Of a DNA stretch of 64,000 nt, positions 15,765 through 25,913 are shown in pieces. The number at the start of each line of letters is the position of its first letter. Position 1 is the stretch's first letter. The notes below the pieces were generated by a model. The model did not search any database, had not been told where the DNA came from, and saw nothing but the letters and a program-made list of their open reading frames with translations. The position numbers and the translations under genes were made by a program. Source of the stretch: Acidobacteriota bacterium (lineage in GTDB: Bacteria; Acidobacteriota; Vicinamibacteria; Vicinamibacterales; JAFNAJ01); assembly GCA_023384575.1 (NCBI GenBank), contig JAHDVP010000003.1, forward strand, positions 192,591 to 256,590, read 5' to 3'.

Positions 15765-16190
15765 TCAGTGAATGACGTCGAGCCCCATCGACCGGGCCGT
15801 CCCGGCGATGGTCTTCACGGCCGCCTCGAGACTCTCGCAATTGAGATCGGGCATCTTCTGCCTGGCGATCTCCTCGACCTGGGCCGTCGTGACCGTGCCG
15901 ACCTTGCTCTTGTTCGGCTCGGCCGACCCCTTGGCGATGTTGGCCGCCCGCTTCAGCAACACCGGCGCCGGCGGCGTCTTCGTGATGAAGGTGTACGACC
16001 GATCGGCGTAGATCGTGACGACGACGGGAATGATCAGCCCGTCCTGCGCGGCGGTCTTCGCGTTGAAGTTCTTGCAGAAGTCCATGATGTTGACGCCGTG
16101 CGGACCGAGCGCGGTCCCCACCGGCGGCGCCGGGGTGGCCTTCCCCGCCGCGATCTGGAGCTTCACCATTGCCTGGACTTTCTTTGCCAT
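15765..16190 (-). CDS. rplK: Ribosomal protein L11
   Basis: The 141-residue L11 protein of the GTPase-associated centre. The N-terminal segment contains the proline-rich block [20 protein letters not shown]. The C-terminal RNA-binding domain includes [10 protein letters not shown]. It lies 27 bases after nusG and 80 before rplA. Length and motifs match the family exactly. Confidence 0.98.
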   Translation of the reverse strand: MAKKVQAMVKLQIAAGKATPAPPVGTALGPHGVNIMDFCKNFNAKTAAQDGLIIPVVVTIYADRSYTFITKTPPAPVLLKRAANIAKGSAEPNKSKVGTVTTAQVEEIARQKMPDLNCESLEAAVKTIAGTARSMGLDVIH

Positions 16191-16217
16191 GTCAGCGTGT
16201 CCGCCTTCCGCGTCCGA

Positions 16218-16757
16218 TTACAGCTTCTCGACCTGCAGGAAGTCGAGTTCGACCGGCGTCGCGCGCCCGAAAATCGTCACCATGACCTTCAGCGTGTTCT
16301 TGTCGACGTTCACGTCGTCGACCACGCCGTTGAAGCTCGTGAACGGCCCCTCGTTGATCCGCACCTGGTCGCCCTTCTCGAACGAGTACTTCGGCTTCGG
16401 CTTCTCGGCCGAGGTGGTCACCTGGTGCAGGATCTGGTCGACCTCCTCGCGCGAGAGCGGCGTCGGCTTGGCGCCGGCCCCGACGAAGCCGGTGACCTTG
16501 GGCGTGTTCTTCACCACGTGCCACGCGTTGTCGGACATGTGCATCTCGACAAGGATGTAGCCGGGAAAGAACCGCTTCGAACTGACGACCTTCTTGCCAC
16601 CCCGCATCTCGACCACGTCCTCGGTCGGGATGAGGATCTCGCCAATCTCGTCCTGAAGGCCGTAGGCCTGCACCCGCTGGCCGAGCGACTCCGCCACCTT
16701 CTTCTCGAAGCCCGAGTAGGTGTGGACGATGTACCACTGCTTCTCGGTCTCGCTCAT
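16218..16757 (-). CDS. nusG: Transcription termination/antitermination factor NusG
   Basis: A 179-residue elongation factor that bridges RNA polymerase to Rho or to ribosomal protein S10. The NGN domain runs from [18 protein letters not shown] to about residue 120, and the C-terminal KOW domain contains [22 protein letters not shown] at 16757 overlaps the secE stop by four bases (ATGA), which fixes the start, since an upstream extension of the frame is unlike NusG. Confidence 0.98.
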   Translation of the reverse strand: MSETEKQWYIVHTYSGFEKKVAESLGQRVQAYGLQDEIGEILIPTEDVVEMRGGKKVVSSKRFFPGYILVEMHMSDNAWHVVKNTPKVTGFVGAGAKPTPLSREEVDQILHQVTTSAEKPKPKYSFEKGDQVRINEGPFTSFNGVVDDVNVDKNTLKVMVTIFGRATPVELDFLQVEKL

Positions 16758-17008
16758 GCCACACCCATCGCCCGGAAGATCCAGTGCACGACGGCCGCGA
16801 GCACGAGGTCGATGCCCCAGAGATAGAGCCCGAAGAAGATGGAGGTGAGGATGACCACGATCGTCGTGGCGTACACCTCCTTGCGCGTCGGCCAGGTGAC
16901 GCGCTTCATCTCGTTGCGGACTTCGGCGAGGAACTCCTTGCCGTTGTTCCACCAGCCGCCGACGTTCTCGCGGGCCTTGAGCGGGGCGTCCTTGACGTTG
17001 TCGAGCAT
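16754..17008 (-). CDS. secE: Preprotein translocase subunit SecE
   Basis: A short, single-span SecE of about 84 residues that clamps SecY in the protein export channel. The conserved amphipathic region [20 protein letters not shown] is followed by one hydrophobic helix ([20 protein letters not shown]). ATG at 17008 is assumed. A GTG at 17020 is an alternative, and neither has a strong ribosome-binding site. It is coupled to nusG by ATGA, the usual secE-nusG order. Confidence 0.93.
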   Translation of the reverse strand: MLDNVKDAPLKARENVGGWWNNGKEFLAEVRNEMKRVTWPTRKEVYATTIVVILTSIFFGLYLWGIDLVLAAVVHWIFRAMGVA

Positions 17009-17101
17009 TGCGGACTTCACGAGATGATCCAACGCGCCGTCACCGGCCGCCAACCGGCCCCCGTCAGGCGGCCGGCCGCGCGCCCCGCGCGACGCCATGT
17101 C

Positions 17102-17177
17102 TGGCAGGCCAGGAGGGACTCGAACCCCCAGCCCCCGGTTTTGGAGACCGGTGCTCTACCAATTGAGCTACTGGCCT
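17102..17177 (-). tRNA. tRNA-Trp (anticodon CCA), CCA end encoded
   Basis: The cloverleaf is complete on the minus strand: acceptor AGGCCAG/CTGGCCT, D-arm with TAGCTCAATTGGTAGAGCA, anticodon loop CTCCAAA and T-loop TTCGAGT, with an encoded CCA tail. It sits between rpmG and secE, a very common position. Confidence 0.98.
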
Positions 17178-17218
17178 GCACGTGACGACGGGAGGCGCCG
17201 GGCGCGTCCCGCCATCGC

Positions 17219-17368
17219 CTACTTCGTCTCCCGATGCGCCGTGTGCCGACGGCAGAACCGGCAGTACTTCGCGAACTCGAGACGCTCGGTCGTCTTCTTC
17301 TTGTTCTTCGTCGACGTGTAGTTGCGCCGCTTGCATTCCTGGCAAGCCAGCGTGATGTTGTCGCGCAT
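17219..17368 (-). CDS. rpmG: Ribosomal protein L33
   Basis: A 49-residue large-subunit protein beginning [20 protein letters not shown] and ending [10 protein letters not shown]. Two CxxC pairs (ACQEC and YCRFC) show the zinc-binding form of L33. It lies between tuf and tRNA-Trp in the expected operon order. It is short, but the match is unmistakable. Confidence 0.97.
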   Translation of the reverse strand: MRDNITLACQECKRRNYTSTKNKKKTTERLEFAKYCRFCRRHTAHRETK

Positions 17369-17476
17369 ACCGGGACCCCGTCAGCCTTCCCCGCCGCCCG
17401 GCCTCCTCGTCGACCCGTCCGGGCCGATCGTCGACGACGACCGGCCCGAGCGACCGGGCCCTCGAGCGGACCGTCG

Positions 17477-18676
<1,200 letters not shown>

Positions 18677-18771
18677 ACGACAGTTCGCCTCGTTGTTCGT
18701 GTGTGGCGGGCCGCCCCGCCGTCCTGTTCCGCCGGACCCCCGGTGTCCGCGCGACGCCCGAATGCACTAAC

Positions 18772-18847
<76 letters not shown>

Positions 18848-18953
18848 CTTCGCTCTCGCTGCCTTCCTGTCTCGAGCTACGGCCCACAGGTCGGCCGGTC
18901 CTTCGCGTGGCTGGCCAACCGACGCTCGTGGCTCACGGGCCGCGAACGAAGGC

Positions 18954-19028
18954 TGGAGCGGGAGACGGGAATCGAACCCGCGACCAACAGCTTGGAAGGC
19001 TGAGACTCTACCACTGAGTTACTCCCGC
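18954..19028 (-). tRNA. tRNA-Gly (anticodon TCC)
   Basis: The minus-strand cloverleaf has acceptor GCGGGAG/CTCCCGC, anticodon TCC in loop CTTCCAA, T-loop TTCGATT and an encoded CCA. It is the third of four tRNAs in the tuf operon. Confidence 0.98.
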
Positions 19029-19032
19029 CTAC

Positions 19033-19116
19033 GCTCGCCTGCGCCCTGACTCACACCTGCCCGGCGCGCTTCGGCGGGGCCGTGGGCCCCACCAGCTCGC
19101 CTGCGCCCTGACTCAC
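19033..19116. repeat. 22-bp direct repeat in the tRNA-Gly / tRNA-Tyr spacer
   Basis: An identical 22-base sequence occurs at 19033-19054 and 19095-19116 (starts GCTCGCCTGC, ends CCTGACTCAC), 62 bases apart start to start, inside the longest spacer of the tRNA cluster. The intervening 40 bases contain a GC-rich hairpin-like stretch. It could be a remnant of a duplication in the tRNA array. Confidence 0.7.
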
Positions 19117-19230
19117 CGAACCCCGCGAGATTCACCGCAACACTGCCAGGCCGACGCCACGACCACCCACGCTGCCCAACGGGGCTGCCAGGCCCAAAGC
19201 CCGCGACCGTCGAGAGCCGCAGGCGAAGGC

Positions 19231-19317
19231 TGGTGGCGAGGGGAGGATTCGAACCTCCGAAGGCGCTAGGCCGACAGATTTACAGTCTGCTGCGTTTGAC
19301 CGCTCCGCAACCTCGCC
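19231..19317 (-). tRNA. tRNA-Tyr (anticodon GTA)
   Basis: A class II tRNA on the minus strand with acceptor GGCGAGG/CCTCGCC, anticodon GTA in loop CTGTAAA, the long variable arm expected for bacterial tRNA-Tyr, T-loop TTCGAAT and an encoded CCA. Confidence 0.98.
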
Positions 19318-19478
19318 ACGATGTCGTTTCGTCTCGACCGATCCCGCATCCTCATGAAGTGGGCGTCTCTTGGTCGCCGGCGCCGAGGCGCCAGACGACA
19401 AGAACCGGCACCGATGGCCTGGAGTCGTGCGTGTCCGTGATGAACCCGGCGGATGTCCCGGCAATCCAATGAGTTCCG

Positions 19479-19555
19479 TGGAGCTGGCGAAGGGATTTGA
19501 ACCCCCGACCGGCTGATTACAAATCAGCTGCTCTACCAGACTGAGCTACGCCAGC
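19479..19555 (-). tRNA. tRNA-Thr (anticodon TGT)
   Basis: The minus-strand cloverleaf has acceptor GCTGGCG/CGCCAGC, anticodon loop TTTGTAA, T-loop TTCAAAT and an encoded CCA. It is the first gene of the transcript. With the GGT isoacceptor it gives two threonine tRNAs in one operon. Confidence 0.98.
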
Positions 19556-19569
19556 CAGACAAAACGGCA

Positions 19570-19598
19570 GTTTTAGCACAGATCGTGCCACGACGCAA
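19570..19598 (-). promoter_or_regulatory. Promoter of the tRNA-tuf-secE-nusG-rpl-rpo operon
   Basis: On the minus strand TTGCGT (19598-19593) and TAAAAC (19575-19570) are spaced by exactly 17 bases. The start point would fall near 19563, a few bases before the first tRNA at 19555. This is the best-looking promoter upstream of the block. Confidence 0.6.
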
Positions 19599-19791
19599 GA
19601 ACGACGGCCATCGTCCGTCCTCGCGCCGCCACACGCCACTGTGCGCGTAGCCGCGGCCCGCCTCCGGCAGGGCAACCTTTCAATCATACGCCAAGCGGGC
19701 CGCCGCGATCGAGCACTTTCTCGGGCGGCCACGCTCCCGCCCCCGCCGCAGAGACCCGTCGGCGCCTCGCCAGCCGCCGCCTGCCCGGGGA

Positions 19792-20520
19792 TCACGCCGG
19801 GCGGGTCGTGCGCCGCTGGCGCACCGCCTCGAACAGGACCACCCCCGTCGCCACCGAGACGTTCAGGCTCTCGACGTGGCCCCGCATCGGGATGGCCGCC
19901 AGAAGGTCGCACCGCTCACGCACGAGGCGGCGCAGGCCGGATCCTTCCGCACCGACCACGATGGCCGTCGGCAGCGACAGGTCGATTTCGTCATAGGGGC
20001 GCTCGGCGTCTCCAGCCAGGCCCACCGTCCACACGTCGAGCGCCCTCAGTTCTTCGAGCGCGCGGGCGATGTTGACGACATCGGCGATCCGCACGTGCGC
20101 GATCGCCCCGGCCGACGCCCGGGCCGCCGCGCCCTCGAGCCGCGCGGCCCGTCGCGTCTGCCGGACGACGCCGTCGACGCCCGCCGCATCGCACGTGCGG
20201 AGAATCGCCCCGACGTTCTGCGGATCCTCGACACCGTCGAGCACCACCAGCAACGGCGCGGCCCTGGCCCCGGCCACGAGGTCGCTCACGCTGCACCGCG
20301 GGCGCTCGACTGCTAGCTCGGCCACCACGCCCTGGTGCGCGCCGCCCTTCGCCGCCCGATCGAGCGCCGCGGCCTCGACGCGCTCCACGAGCACGGCACG
20401 CGACAACGCCTCCTGGAGAATCTGCTGCAGGCGGGCGTCGGCCCGTCCCGCGACCCGGATGGCCGACACACGCCCGGCACGAAGGGCCTCGAGCACGGGG
20501 TTGACGCCGTAGATCAGCAT
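19792..20520 (-). CDS. rlmB: 23S rRNA (guanosine-2'-O-)-methyltransferase, RlmB/TrmH family
   Basis: A 242-residue SPOUT methyltransferase. The N-terminal substrate-binding domain (MLIYGVNPVLEALRAGRVSAI) is followed by the SpoU fold with motif 1 LDGVEDPQNVGAILRTCDAAG, motif 2 IVVGAEGSGLRRLVRERCD and motif 3 SLNVSVATGVVLFE. This order and length fit RlmB, which methylates a guanosine of the 23S peptidyl-transferase region, although other TrmH-family targets are possible. ATG at 20520 is chosen because the frame upstream encodes only heptamer repeat sequence. Confidence 0.9.
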   Translation of the reverse strand: MLIYGVNPVLEALRAGRVSAIRVAGRADARLQQILQEALSRAVLVERVEAAALDRAAKGGAHQGVVAELAVERPRCSVSDLVAGARAAPLLVVLDGVEDPQNVGAILRTCDAAGVDGVVRQTRRAARLEGAAARASAGAIAHVRIADVVNIARALEELRALDVWTVGLAGDAERPYDEIDLSLPTAIVVGAEGSGLRRLVRERCDLLAAIPMRGHVESLNVSVATGVVLFEAVRQRRTTRPA

Positions 20521-20525
20521 TCGGA

Positions 20526-20581
20526 CCACAACCAAGAACCAACGACCAGGAACCAACAACCAAGAACCAACAACCAACCAC
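20526..20581. repeat. Tandem heptamers filling the gltX-rlmB spacer
   Basis: Eight consecutive 7-base units occupy almost the whole gap. They are CCACAAC, CAAGAAC, CAACGAC, CAGGAAC, CAACAAC, CAAGAAC, CAACAAC and CAACCAC on the plus strand. On the minus (transcribed) strand the units read GTTGTTG or GTTCTTG and would form the untranslated region just before rlmB. Confidence 0.85.
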
Positions 20582-20587
20582 CCATCC

Positions 20588-22096
20588 TCACCCCTCCGCG
20601 AGCGCCGCGAGGAAGAGCGCCGCGCGCTCGCGGCTGCCGGTGACGCGCGCGACGCCCGAGGTCTCGGCCAGGCCCGCACCCCGGTCGATCGCCGGCACCG
20701 CCAGGTCGAGTTCGGGGCCACCGGCGGCGCCCGTCAGCGCAACCCTGATCGGGTGGAAGAGTTCCCGCCCCTTGCGGCCGGTGCGCTGGCGCACCTCGGA
20801 GGCCAGCGCTCGAAAGTCGTCGCGATCGCGCACGCGCTCCCGTGCGGCCAGCACGGCGGCCAGTGCGGCGACGACGTCTCGCGCGCCGGACTCGGCGAAC
20901 TCCGCCCGCACCGCCGGGTCGGCCATCGTCCGCGCGGGGTCGAAATCGAAGAGGAAGCGCAGGCGGACTGGCGCCTGGTCGAGGTGATCGACGGCCGACG
21001 CGATCATCGGCGTCAACGACTCGACAAACGCGTGCCCGCTCGGGTCGGGCTCTCCGACGAATCCCGCCGCACGCAGGAACGGCAGCATCAGCGCGCCGAC
21101 ACGCGCCGGCGAGGCGACCTTCAGGTAGTGCCGGTTGATCCAGGCCAACTTGTCGGGATCGAAGATGCCCGGGCTGCGGCCGACGTGTTCGATGGCGAAG
21201 CGTCGCGCCAGCTCTTCGACGGGAAGGATCTCCTCATCGTCGCCGGGCGACCAGCCGAGCAGCGCGAGGTAGTTGACGAGCGCCTCCGGGAGGATGCCCC
21301 TGGCGCGGAACTCGCCCACCGACGTCGCGCCGTGCCGCTTCGAGAGCGGGGTGTGGTCGGGCCCCATCACGAGCGACAGATGGGCGAAGACGGGGGCCGC
21401 GTACCCCAGCGCCTCGTACAGCAGCAGCTGTCTGGGGGTGTTCGAGACGTGGTCCTCTCCCCGGATCACGTGCGAGATGCCCATCGTCGCGTCGTCGACG
21501 ACGGCCGCGAAGTTGTAGGCGGGCCAGCCGTCCGACCGGACGATCACGGGGTCGCCGATGACGTCGGTGTGGAAGACGACGTGGCCTCGGACGAGGTCGT
21601 CGAACGCCACCGCCCGGTGCGCCGGCACCTTGAAGCGAAGCGCGGCGGTCTCGCCTCCGTCGATTCGCGCCCGGGCCTCCTCGATCGTGATGCCGCGGCA
21701 GCGGCCGCTGTACACCGCGGCACCGCCCTCGATCACCGCGCGCTGCCGGCCTTTCTCGAGCTGCTCGGGCGTGCAGAAGCAGTGGTACGCCCGACCGGCG
21801 GCGATCAACCGATCGGCGTGCTCGCGATAGCGCTCGAGCCGATCCGACTGGCGGTAGGGCGCGTACGGACCGCCGACGTCCGGCCCTTCGTCCCACTCGA
21901 GCCCCAGCCAGCGCAGGTCGTCGAAGATGCTCTGCTCGGAGGCGGCGGTCGAACGTCCGCTGTCGGTGTCTTCGATGCGCAGCACGAGGCAGCCGCCCCG
22001 TCCACGTGCGAGCAGCCAGTTGAACAGCGCCGTTCGCGCGTTGCCGACGTGCAGGTACCCGGTCGGACTCGGCGCGAACCGCACGCGGAGGCTCAC
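20588..22096 (-). CDS. gltX: Glutamyl-tRNA synthetase
   Basis: A 502-residue class I synthetase that attaches glutamate to tRNA-Glu. The first signature is in FAPSPTGYLHVGNARTALF (HVGN for HIGH, residues 16-19). The second, LSKRHGATSV, is near residue 250. The start is a GTG at 22096 whose last two bases overlap the ispDF stop (GTGA). Size is normal. If the cell lacks a glutaminyl-tRNA synthetase this enzyme may also charge tRNA-Gln, but that cannot be judged here. Confidence 0.97.
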   Translation of the reverse strand: MSLRVRFAPSPTGYLHVGNARTALFNWLLARGRGGCLVLRIEDTDSGRSTAASEQSIFDDLRWLGLEWDEGPDVGGPYAPYRQSDRLERYREHADRLIAAGRAYHCFCTPEQLEKGRQRAVIEGGAAVYSGRCRGITIEEARARIDGGETAALRFKVPAHRAVAFDDLVRGHVVFHTDVIGDPVIVRSDGWPAYNFAAVVDDATMGISHVIRGEDHVSNTPRQLLLYEALGYAAPVFAHLSLVMGPDHTPLSKRHGATSVGEFRARGILPEALVNYLALLGWSPGDDEEILPVEELARRFAIEHVGRSPGIFDPDKLAWINRHYLKVASPARVGALMLPFLRAAGFVGEPDPSGHAFVESLTPMIASAVDHLDQAPVRLRFLFDFDPARTMADPAVRAEFAESGARDVVAALAAVLAARERVRDRDDFRALASEVRQRTGRKGRELFHPIRVALTGAAGGPELDLAVPAIDRGAGLAETSGVARVTGSRERAALFLAALAEG

Positions 22097-23316
22097 GGCG
22101 CCGCTCCCGCACGGTCGACGAGCATCGCGACGGCGTGCACGGCGATGGCCTCACCGCGGCCGACGGCATCGACACCCTCGTTGGTCTTGCCCTTCAGGCT
22201 GACGGCCGCGATCGTCACGCCGAGCGCGTCGGCGAGGCGGGCGCGCATCGCCTCGGTGTAGGGCCCGACCTTCGGCCGCTCCGCGACGATGATCACGTCG
22301 ACGTTGCCGACGGCGAACCCCGCGGCGTGCACGCGGTCCATCGCGTCGCGCAGCAGGCCGATGCTGTCGGCGTCGCGCCAGCGCGGGTCGGTGTCGGGGA
22401 AGAGGCGGCCGATGTCGCCGAGCCCCGCGGCCCCGAGCACCGCGTCGGTCACCGCGTGGCACACGGCGTCGGCATCCGAGTGGCCGGCGAGGCCGCGCTC
22501 GAATGGCACGAGGACGCCGCCGAGCACGAGCGGCCGGCCCTCGACGAGCCGGTGGTTGTCGTATCCGATTCCTATGCGCATCGATCCGATCCCGGCGACC
22601 GGCTCTCCACCGGCCGCCTCGAGGTGCCGGGCGAGCGCCGTCGCCTTGACGAGGTCCTCTGGCGTGGTCACCTTCATGAGCCGGACGTCGCCCTCGACAA
22701 TCGCGACGGGGTGTCCGGCGCGCTCGGCGAGGGCCGCCTCGTCGGTCGCCTCGATGCCCGCGCGGCCGAGCGCGACCGCCGCCTCGAGGACGGCGCGCCT
22801 GAACCCCTGCGGTGTCTGCGCGAGGTAGATCGACTCGCGGGGCAGCGTGGCCTCGACGCGAAGCCCCCCGGCCACACGGTGCACGCGCTTCACCGTGTCT
22901 CGCGCCGGCACGGCCGCGAGCGCGGCACCGACGTCGGCTGCCGCCTCGATCGTACGCGAGATGACATCGGCCGGCACCAGGGGACGCGCCGCATCGTGGA
23001 CCAGCACGATGCCGACGTCGGCGCTCAGCGCCTCGACGCCGTTGGCCACCGAGTCCTGTCGGCGCGGGCCGCCACCCCGGACGACCACCCCGGCGTCCTC
23101 CGGCAGCCAGCGTGCGGCGTGGGGCACGAGGTCGTCGGGCAGCACCACGACGACCTCGACGACCCGAGGGTGCCGGACGAACGCATCGACGCTCAGCTCG
23201 AGCAGGCTGCGTCCGTCGATCTCGAGCAGCTGCTTGGGCACGGTCCCGCCGAAGCGCGCGCCGCGGCCGCCCGCCACGACGACCGCCCCCACCCTCGCGC
23301 CGGACGTCTCACGCAT
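22093..23316 (-). CDS. ispDF: Bifunctional IspD/IspF isoprenoid synthesis enzyme
   Basis: A 407-residue fusion of two enzymes of the MEP pathway. Residues 1 to about 235 are IspD (CTP:methylerythritol 4-phosphate cytidylyltransferase), with AVVVAGGRGARFGGTVPKQ and LVHDAARPLV. From residue 246 (MRIGIGYDNHRLVEGRPL) it is IspF (MECDP synthase), with metal ligands in GYDNH and AGHSDADAV and the motif KGKTNEG. IspF follows IspD but the intermediate enzyme, IspE, is separate at 33795-34694. ATG at 23316 is used. The gene overlaps the preceding gene by eight bases and gltX by four. Confidence 0.96.
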   Translation of the reverse strand: MRETSGARVGAVVVAGGRGARFGGTVPKQLLEIDGRSLLELSVDAFVRHPRVVEVVVVLPDDLVPHAARWLPEDAGVVVRGGGPRRQDSVANGVEALSADVGIVLVHDAARPLVPADVISRTIEAAADVGAALAAVPARDTVKRVHRVAGGLRVEATLPRESIYLAQTPQGFRRAVLEAAVALGRAGIEATDEAALAERAGHPVAIVEGDVRLMKVTTPEDLVKATALARHLEAAGGEPVAGIGSMRIGIGYDNHRLVEGRPLVLGGVLVPFERGLAGHSDADAVCHAVTDAVLGAAGLGDIGRLFPDTDPRWRDADSIGLLRDAMDRVHAAGFAVGNVDVIIVAERPKVGPYTEAMRARLADALGVTIAAVSLKGKTNEGVDAVGRGEAIAVHAVAMLVDRAGAAP

Positions 23317-23965
23317 CGATCCGATCCAGCCGGGCCCGGAGGCGGGCCCCGGCGAAGTCGGCCAGTCGCGCCGCCGTCCGGTCGACGGCACGCTCGACGT
23401 GCGCCGGGTCGACGTCCACCGGGGCGAAGATGATGACGAGCACCCGCGTCGTCGACGTGTCCACGGCCGTCCTCGCGGAATCCGACGTCGGGTTGCCAAA
23501 GGCGCCGCGGGCATCGGCCACGACGAGCCGTCCCGCCACGTGCACCTCGTCTTTTCGGATCCCCTCGTAGCGCTCGTCGGGGTGCCCGAGACGCAGCTCG
23601 ACGTCGCGGTCGACGCGATCGGCGTCGTACAGCCCGTACGGCAGCTGGAACTCGAAAGCGCACCAGTTGCCCACGTCGACCACGTTGTTGATGCGCGGCA
23701 GCGACTGGCCCCGGCGGAGGCGACGCAGCAGGGCTTCGGACGACGGCCGGACCTTCGTCGGGTCGAGACCGACGCGCCGGTACATTGCCCGCACTGCGGC
23801 GATGACGCCGTCGGGGGCCGCCGTCGTCTCCGTGACCTGACGCAAGGACGCGTCGAGTCGGGCGTGCGCCCCCACCACGCGCACCTCGTCGAACAGCAGC
23901 ACCGCCGGCCGTGCGATGCCAGCCAGGGTCCCGGCGACGGTCAGCCGCGGCGGCGTCGTGGTCAT
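23309..23965 (-). CDS. B3/4-domain protein (PheRS beta-like tRNA-interacting fold)
   Basis: A 218-residue stand-alone B3/B4 domain, the fold that in phenylalanyl-tRNA synthetase beta performs editing. Recognition rests on the stretch RPSSEALLRRLRRGQSLPRI and the following NNVVDVGNWCAFEFQLPYGL. Free-standing members are thought to bind or hydrolyse mischarged tRNA, but the substrate is not established. It is coupled to plsC by ATGA and overlaps ispDF, so it is co-translated with lipid and isoprenoid genes. Confidence 0.8.
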   Translation of the reverse strand: MTTTPPRLTVAGTLAGIARPAVLLFDEVRVVGAHARLDASLRQVTETTAAPDGVIAAVRAMYRRVGLDPTKVRPSSEALLRRLRRGQSLPRINNVVDVGNWCAFEFQLPYGLYDADRVDRDVELRLGHPDERYEGIRKDEVHVAGRLVVADARGAFGNPTSDSARTAVDTSTTRVLVIIFAPVDVDPAHVERAVDRTAARLADFAGARLRARLDRIDA

Positions 23966-24732
23966 GGTGAAGGACGCGCCTCCTCGGGGGCGGGCCCTGG
24001 CAGAGCATCCTCATCGCCGGCGACCGCCGCCACGATGACGCGCTGCACGTCGTCGGCCAGTCGCTTGGCGTCGTCGCTCGAGAGGCCCATCGTCTCGATC
24101 GGCGGGAAGACCTCGAGCGAGACGTGACCGGGACACGTCATGAGGCGTCCCTTCTTCATGACGTGGCGGGTCCCGCGCACGGCGAGCGGCACGATGGGCA
24201 GGCCCGACTCGATCGCCAGCCGGAAGATGCCCGCCCGGAACCGTCCGACGCGGCCGTCAGCGCTGCGCGTGCCCTCGGGGAAGACGAGGAGCGAGTTGCC
24301 CAGGCGCATGAGCTCGGCGACCTGGCGAAACACGACGGCCCCCGGGTTCTCCCGGTTCACGAGCACGTGCCCCGTCCGGCTGAGGTGCCATCCGAGGAAG
24401 GGGAAGGCGCCGAGCGAAGCCTTCGCGATGATGCGCAGCTCGAAGGGCAGCGACCAGAAGGTGACCGGGATGTCGTAGATGCTCTGGTGGTTGCAGATGA
24501 ACAGGTAGGGCCGGCCGCGAGGGAGGCGGTCGAGCCCGCGCAGCGTCACGTTCACGCCCGTCGTGGCGAGGATGGCCCACGACCAGAGCCGCGCGCAGGC
24601 GTGGGCGAAGCGACCCCGCCCGCCGACGAGCGATGATCCCACCGACAGGGAGCCGAGGACGATCGTGTACACACCAATGGCTGGAATGAGGAAGAAGACG
24701 GTCCGCCACCAGTGAAAGGGAGGGAACACCAC
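23962..24732 (-). CDS. plsC: 1-acyl-sn-glycerol-3-phosphate acyltransferase
   Basis: A membrane acyltransferase of about 256 residues that makes phosphatidic acid. An N-terminal hydrophobic stretch (TVFFLIPAIGVYTIVLGSLS) is followed by the catalytic motif NHQSIYD (residues 81-87), the substrate motif FPEGTRS (151-157) and a later VPLAVRGT block. The start is a GTG at 24732 or 24729; no good ribosome-binding site separates them. It is the first of a chain of overlapping genes leading to the B3/4 protein, ispDF and gltX. Confidence 0.93.
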   Translation of the reverse strand: MVFPPFHWWRTVFFLIPAIGVYTIVLGSLSVGSSLVGGRGRFAHACARLWSWAILATTGVNVTLRGLDRLPRGRPYLFICNHQSIYDIPVTFWSLPFELRIIAKASLGAFPFLGWHLSRTGHVLVNRENPGAVVFRQVAELMRLGNSLLVFPEGTRSADGRVGRFRAGIFRLAIESGLPIVPLAVRGTRHVMKKGRLMTCPGHVSLEVFPPIETMGLSSDDAKRLADDVQRVIVAAVAGDEDALPGPAPEEARPSP

Positions 24733-24773
24733 GGTCTGCGAACGATCATCCCGCGTGGCGTCGCCGGCCGCGC

Positions 24774-25853
24774 TCAGGTCTGCGGGACGACGCGCGAGCG
24801 CCGCGGTGGGCCTTCGCCCTTGTCTGGGCCGGACTCGCCGCCGTTGGCCGCCTGCTGCGCGACTGCCGCCGACTCGATGTGCCGGCCGAAGATCATCTTG
24901 CCCGCGGTCGTCTGGAGCACGCTGGTCGTCACGACGTCGATCGTCTTGCCGATCAGCTTGCGTGCGTTGTCGACCACCACCATCGTCCCGTCGTCGAGGT
25001 AGGCGACCCCCTGGTTGTACTCCTTGCCTTCCTTCAGGATGAAGACCTTCATGAACTCGCCCGGCAGCACGACCGGCTTGAGCGCGTTGGCCAGCTCGTT
25101 GATGTTGAGGACCTGCACGCCGCGCAGCTGCGCGACCTTGTTCAGGTTGAAGTCGTTGGTGACGATCTTGCCCGGCAACGTGCGCGCAAGCTCGATCAGC
25201 TTCAGGTCGACCTCGCGCACGTCCGGGAAGTCGACGTCGGAGACGATCACCTCGACGCCCGCCATCTTCTGGATCTTCTGCAGGATGTCGAGGCCGCGAC
25301 GGCCGCGGTTGCGCTTCATCGAGTCGGAGGAATCGGCCACCATCTGGAGTTCCTTGAGCACGAACTGCGGCACGACCAGCGTGCCGTCGAGGAAGCCCGT
25401 CTCGCACACGTCGGCGATCCGGCCGTCGATGATGACGCTCGTGTCGAGGATGCGATAGCGCTTCTGCGGGCCGGTCGAGCGGAAGAGACCGACCAGCTTC
25501 GCCGGCTCGAGCCACTCGCCCTTGCGTGCGCCGATCACGACGCCGAGGTAGGTGAGTACGAGCAGGACGGTGCTGTCGAGGAACGCGACGCGGTTGTCGC
25601 CGTGGTTGGCCCAGAACAGCGCGGCGCCGATGGCCTGCGCGATCGTCAGGCCGATGGCACCGCCGATGAGCGCGCCGAGCAGCGACGAGACCGACGTCTC
25701 GCGCAGGCGCATCTCCACGGCGATGACCGCGCCGGCGAAGACCGCCCCGAACAGGACGTTGACGAGCCGCTCTTCATGCACGGGTTGGAGCAGGGCGGCC
25801 GACCAGACGACCGCGACCGCGAACAACACCCGCGCCATGACGAACCAAGTCAT
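24774..25853 (-). CDS. yacL: YacL-type membrane-anchored PIN and TRAM domain protein
   Basis: A protein of about 359 residues. Four hydrophobic segments fill residues 1-110. A PIN nuclease domain follows from RYRILDTSVIIDGRIADV (Asp137 in the first acidic site), with further acidic residues in FVLKELQ and IVTNDFNLNKVAQL. A C-terminal TRAM domain (about 265-325) includes GVAYLDDGTMVVVDNARKLI. The layout matches Bacillus YacL, proposed to be a membrane ribonuclease. ATG at 25853 is chosen for its GGAG site. In Firmicutes yacL neighbours radA and ispD, as it nearly does here. Confidence 0.88.
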   Translation of the reverse strand: MTWFVMARVLFAVAVVWSAALLQPVHEERLVNVLFGAVFAGAVIAVEMRLRETSVSSLLGALIGGAIGLTIAQAIGAALFWANHGDNRVAFLDSTVLLVLTYLGVVIGARKGEWLEPAKLVGLFRSTGPQKRYRILDTSVIIDGRIADVCETGFLDGTLVVPQFVLKELQMVADSSDSMKRNRGRRGLDILQKIQKMAGVEVIVSDVDFPDVREVDLKLIELARTLPGKIVTNDFNLNKVAQLRGVQVLNINELANALKPVVLPGEFMKVFILKEGKEYNQGVAYLDDGTMVVVDNARKLIGKTIDVVTTSVLQTTAGKMIFGRHIESAAVAQQAANGGESGPDKGEGPPRRSRVVPQT

Positions 25854-25907
25854 GAAGCAGAACTCCAGGATGAGGACCGCCCGCCGGGCACCCCGGGAGG
25901 CCCGACA

Positions 25908-25913
25908 ATCATA
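25908..25913 (-). promoter_or_regulatory. Possible -10 box for yacL
   Basis: TATGAT on the minus strand lies 55 bases before the yacL start, in the 154-base radA-yacL spacer. No clear -35 partner is seen. Confidence 0.3.

Noticed and set aside
20526..20581. Possible CRISPR array
   Set aside because: The repeats are 7 bases long and contiguous with no spacers and no cas genes nearby.
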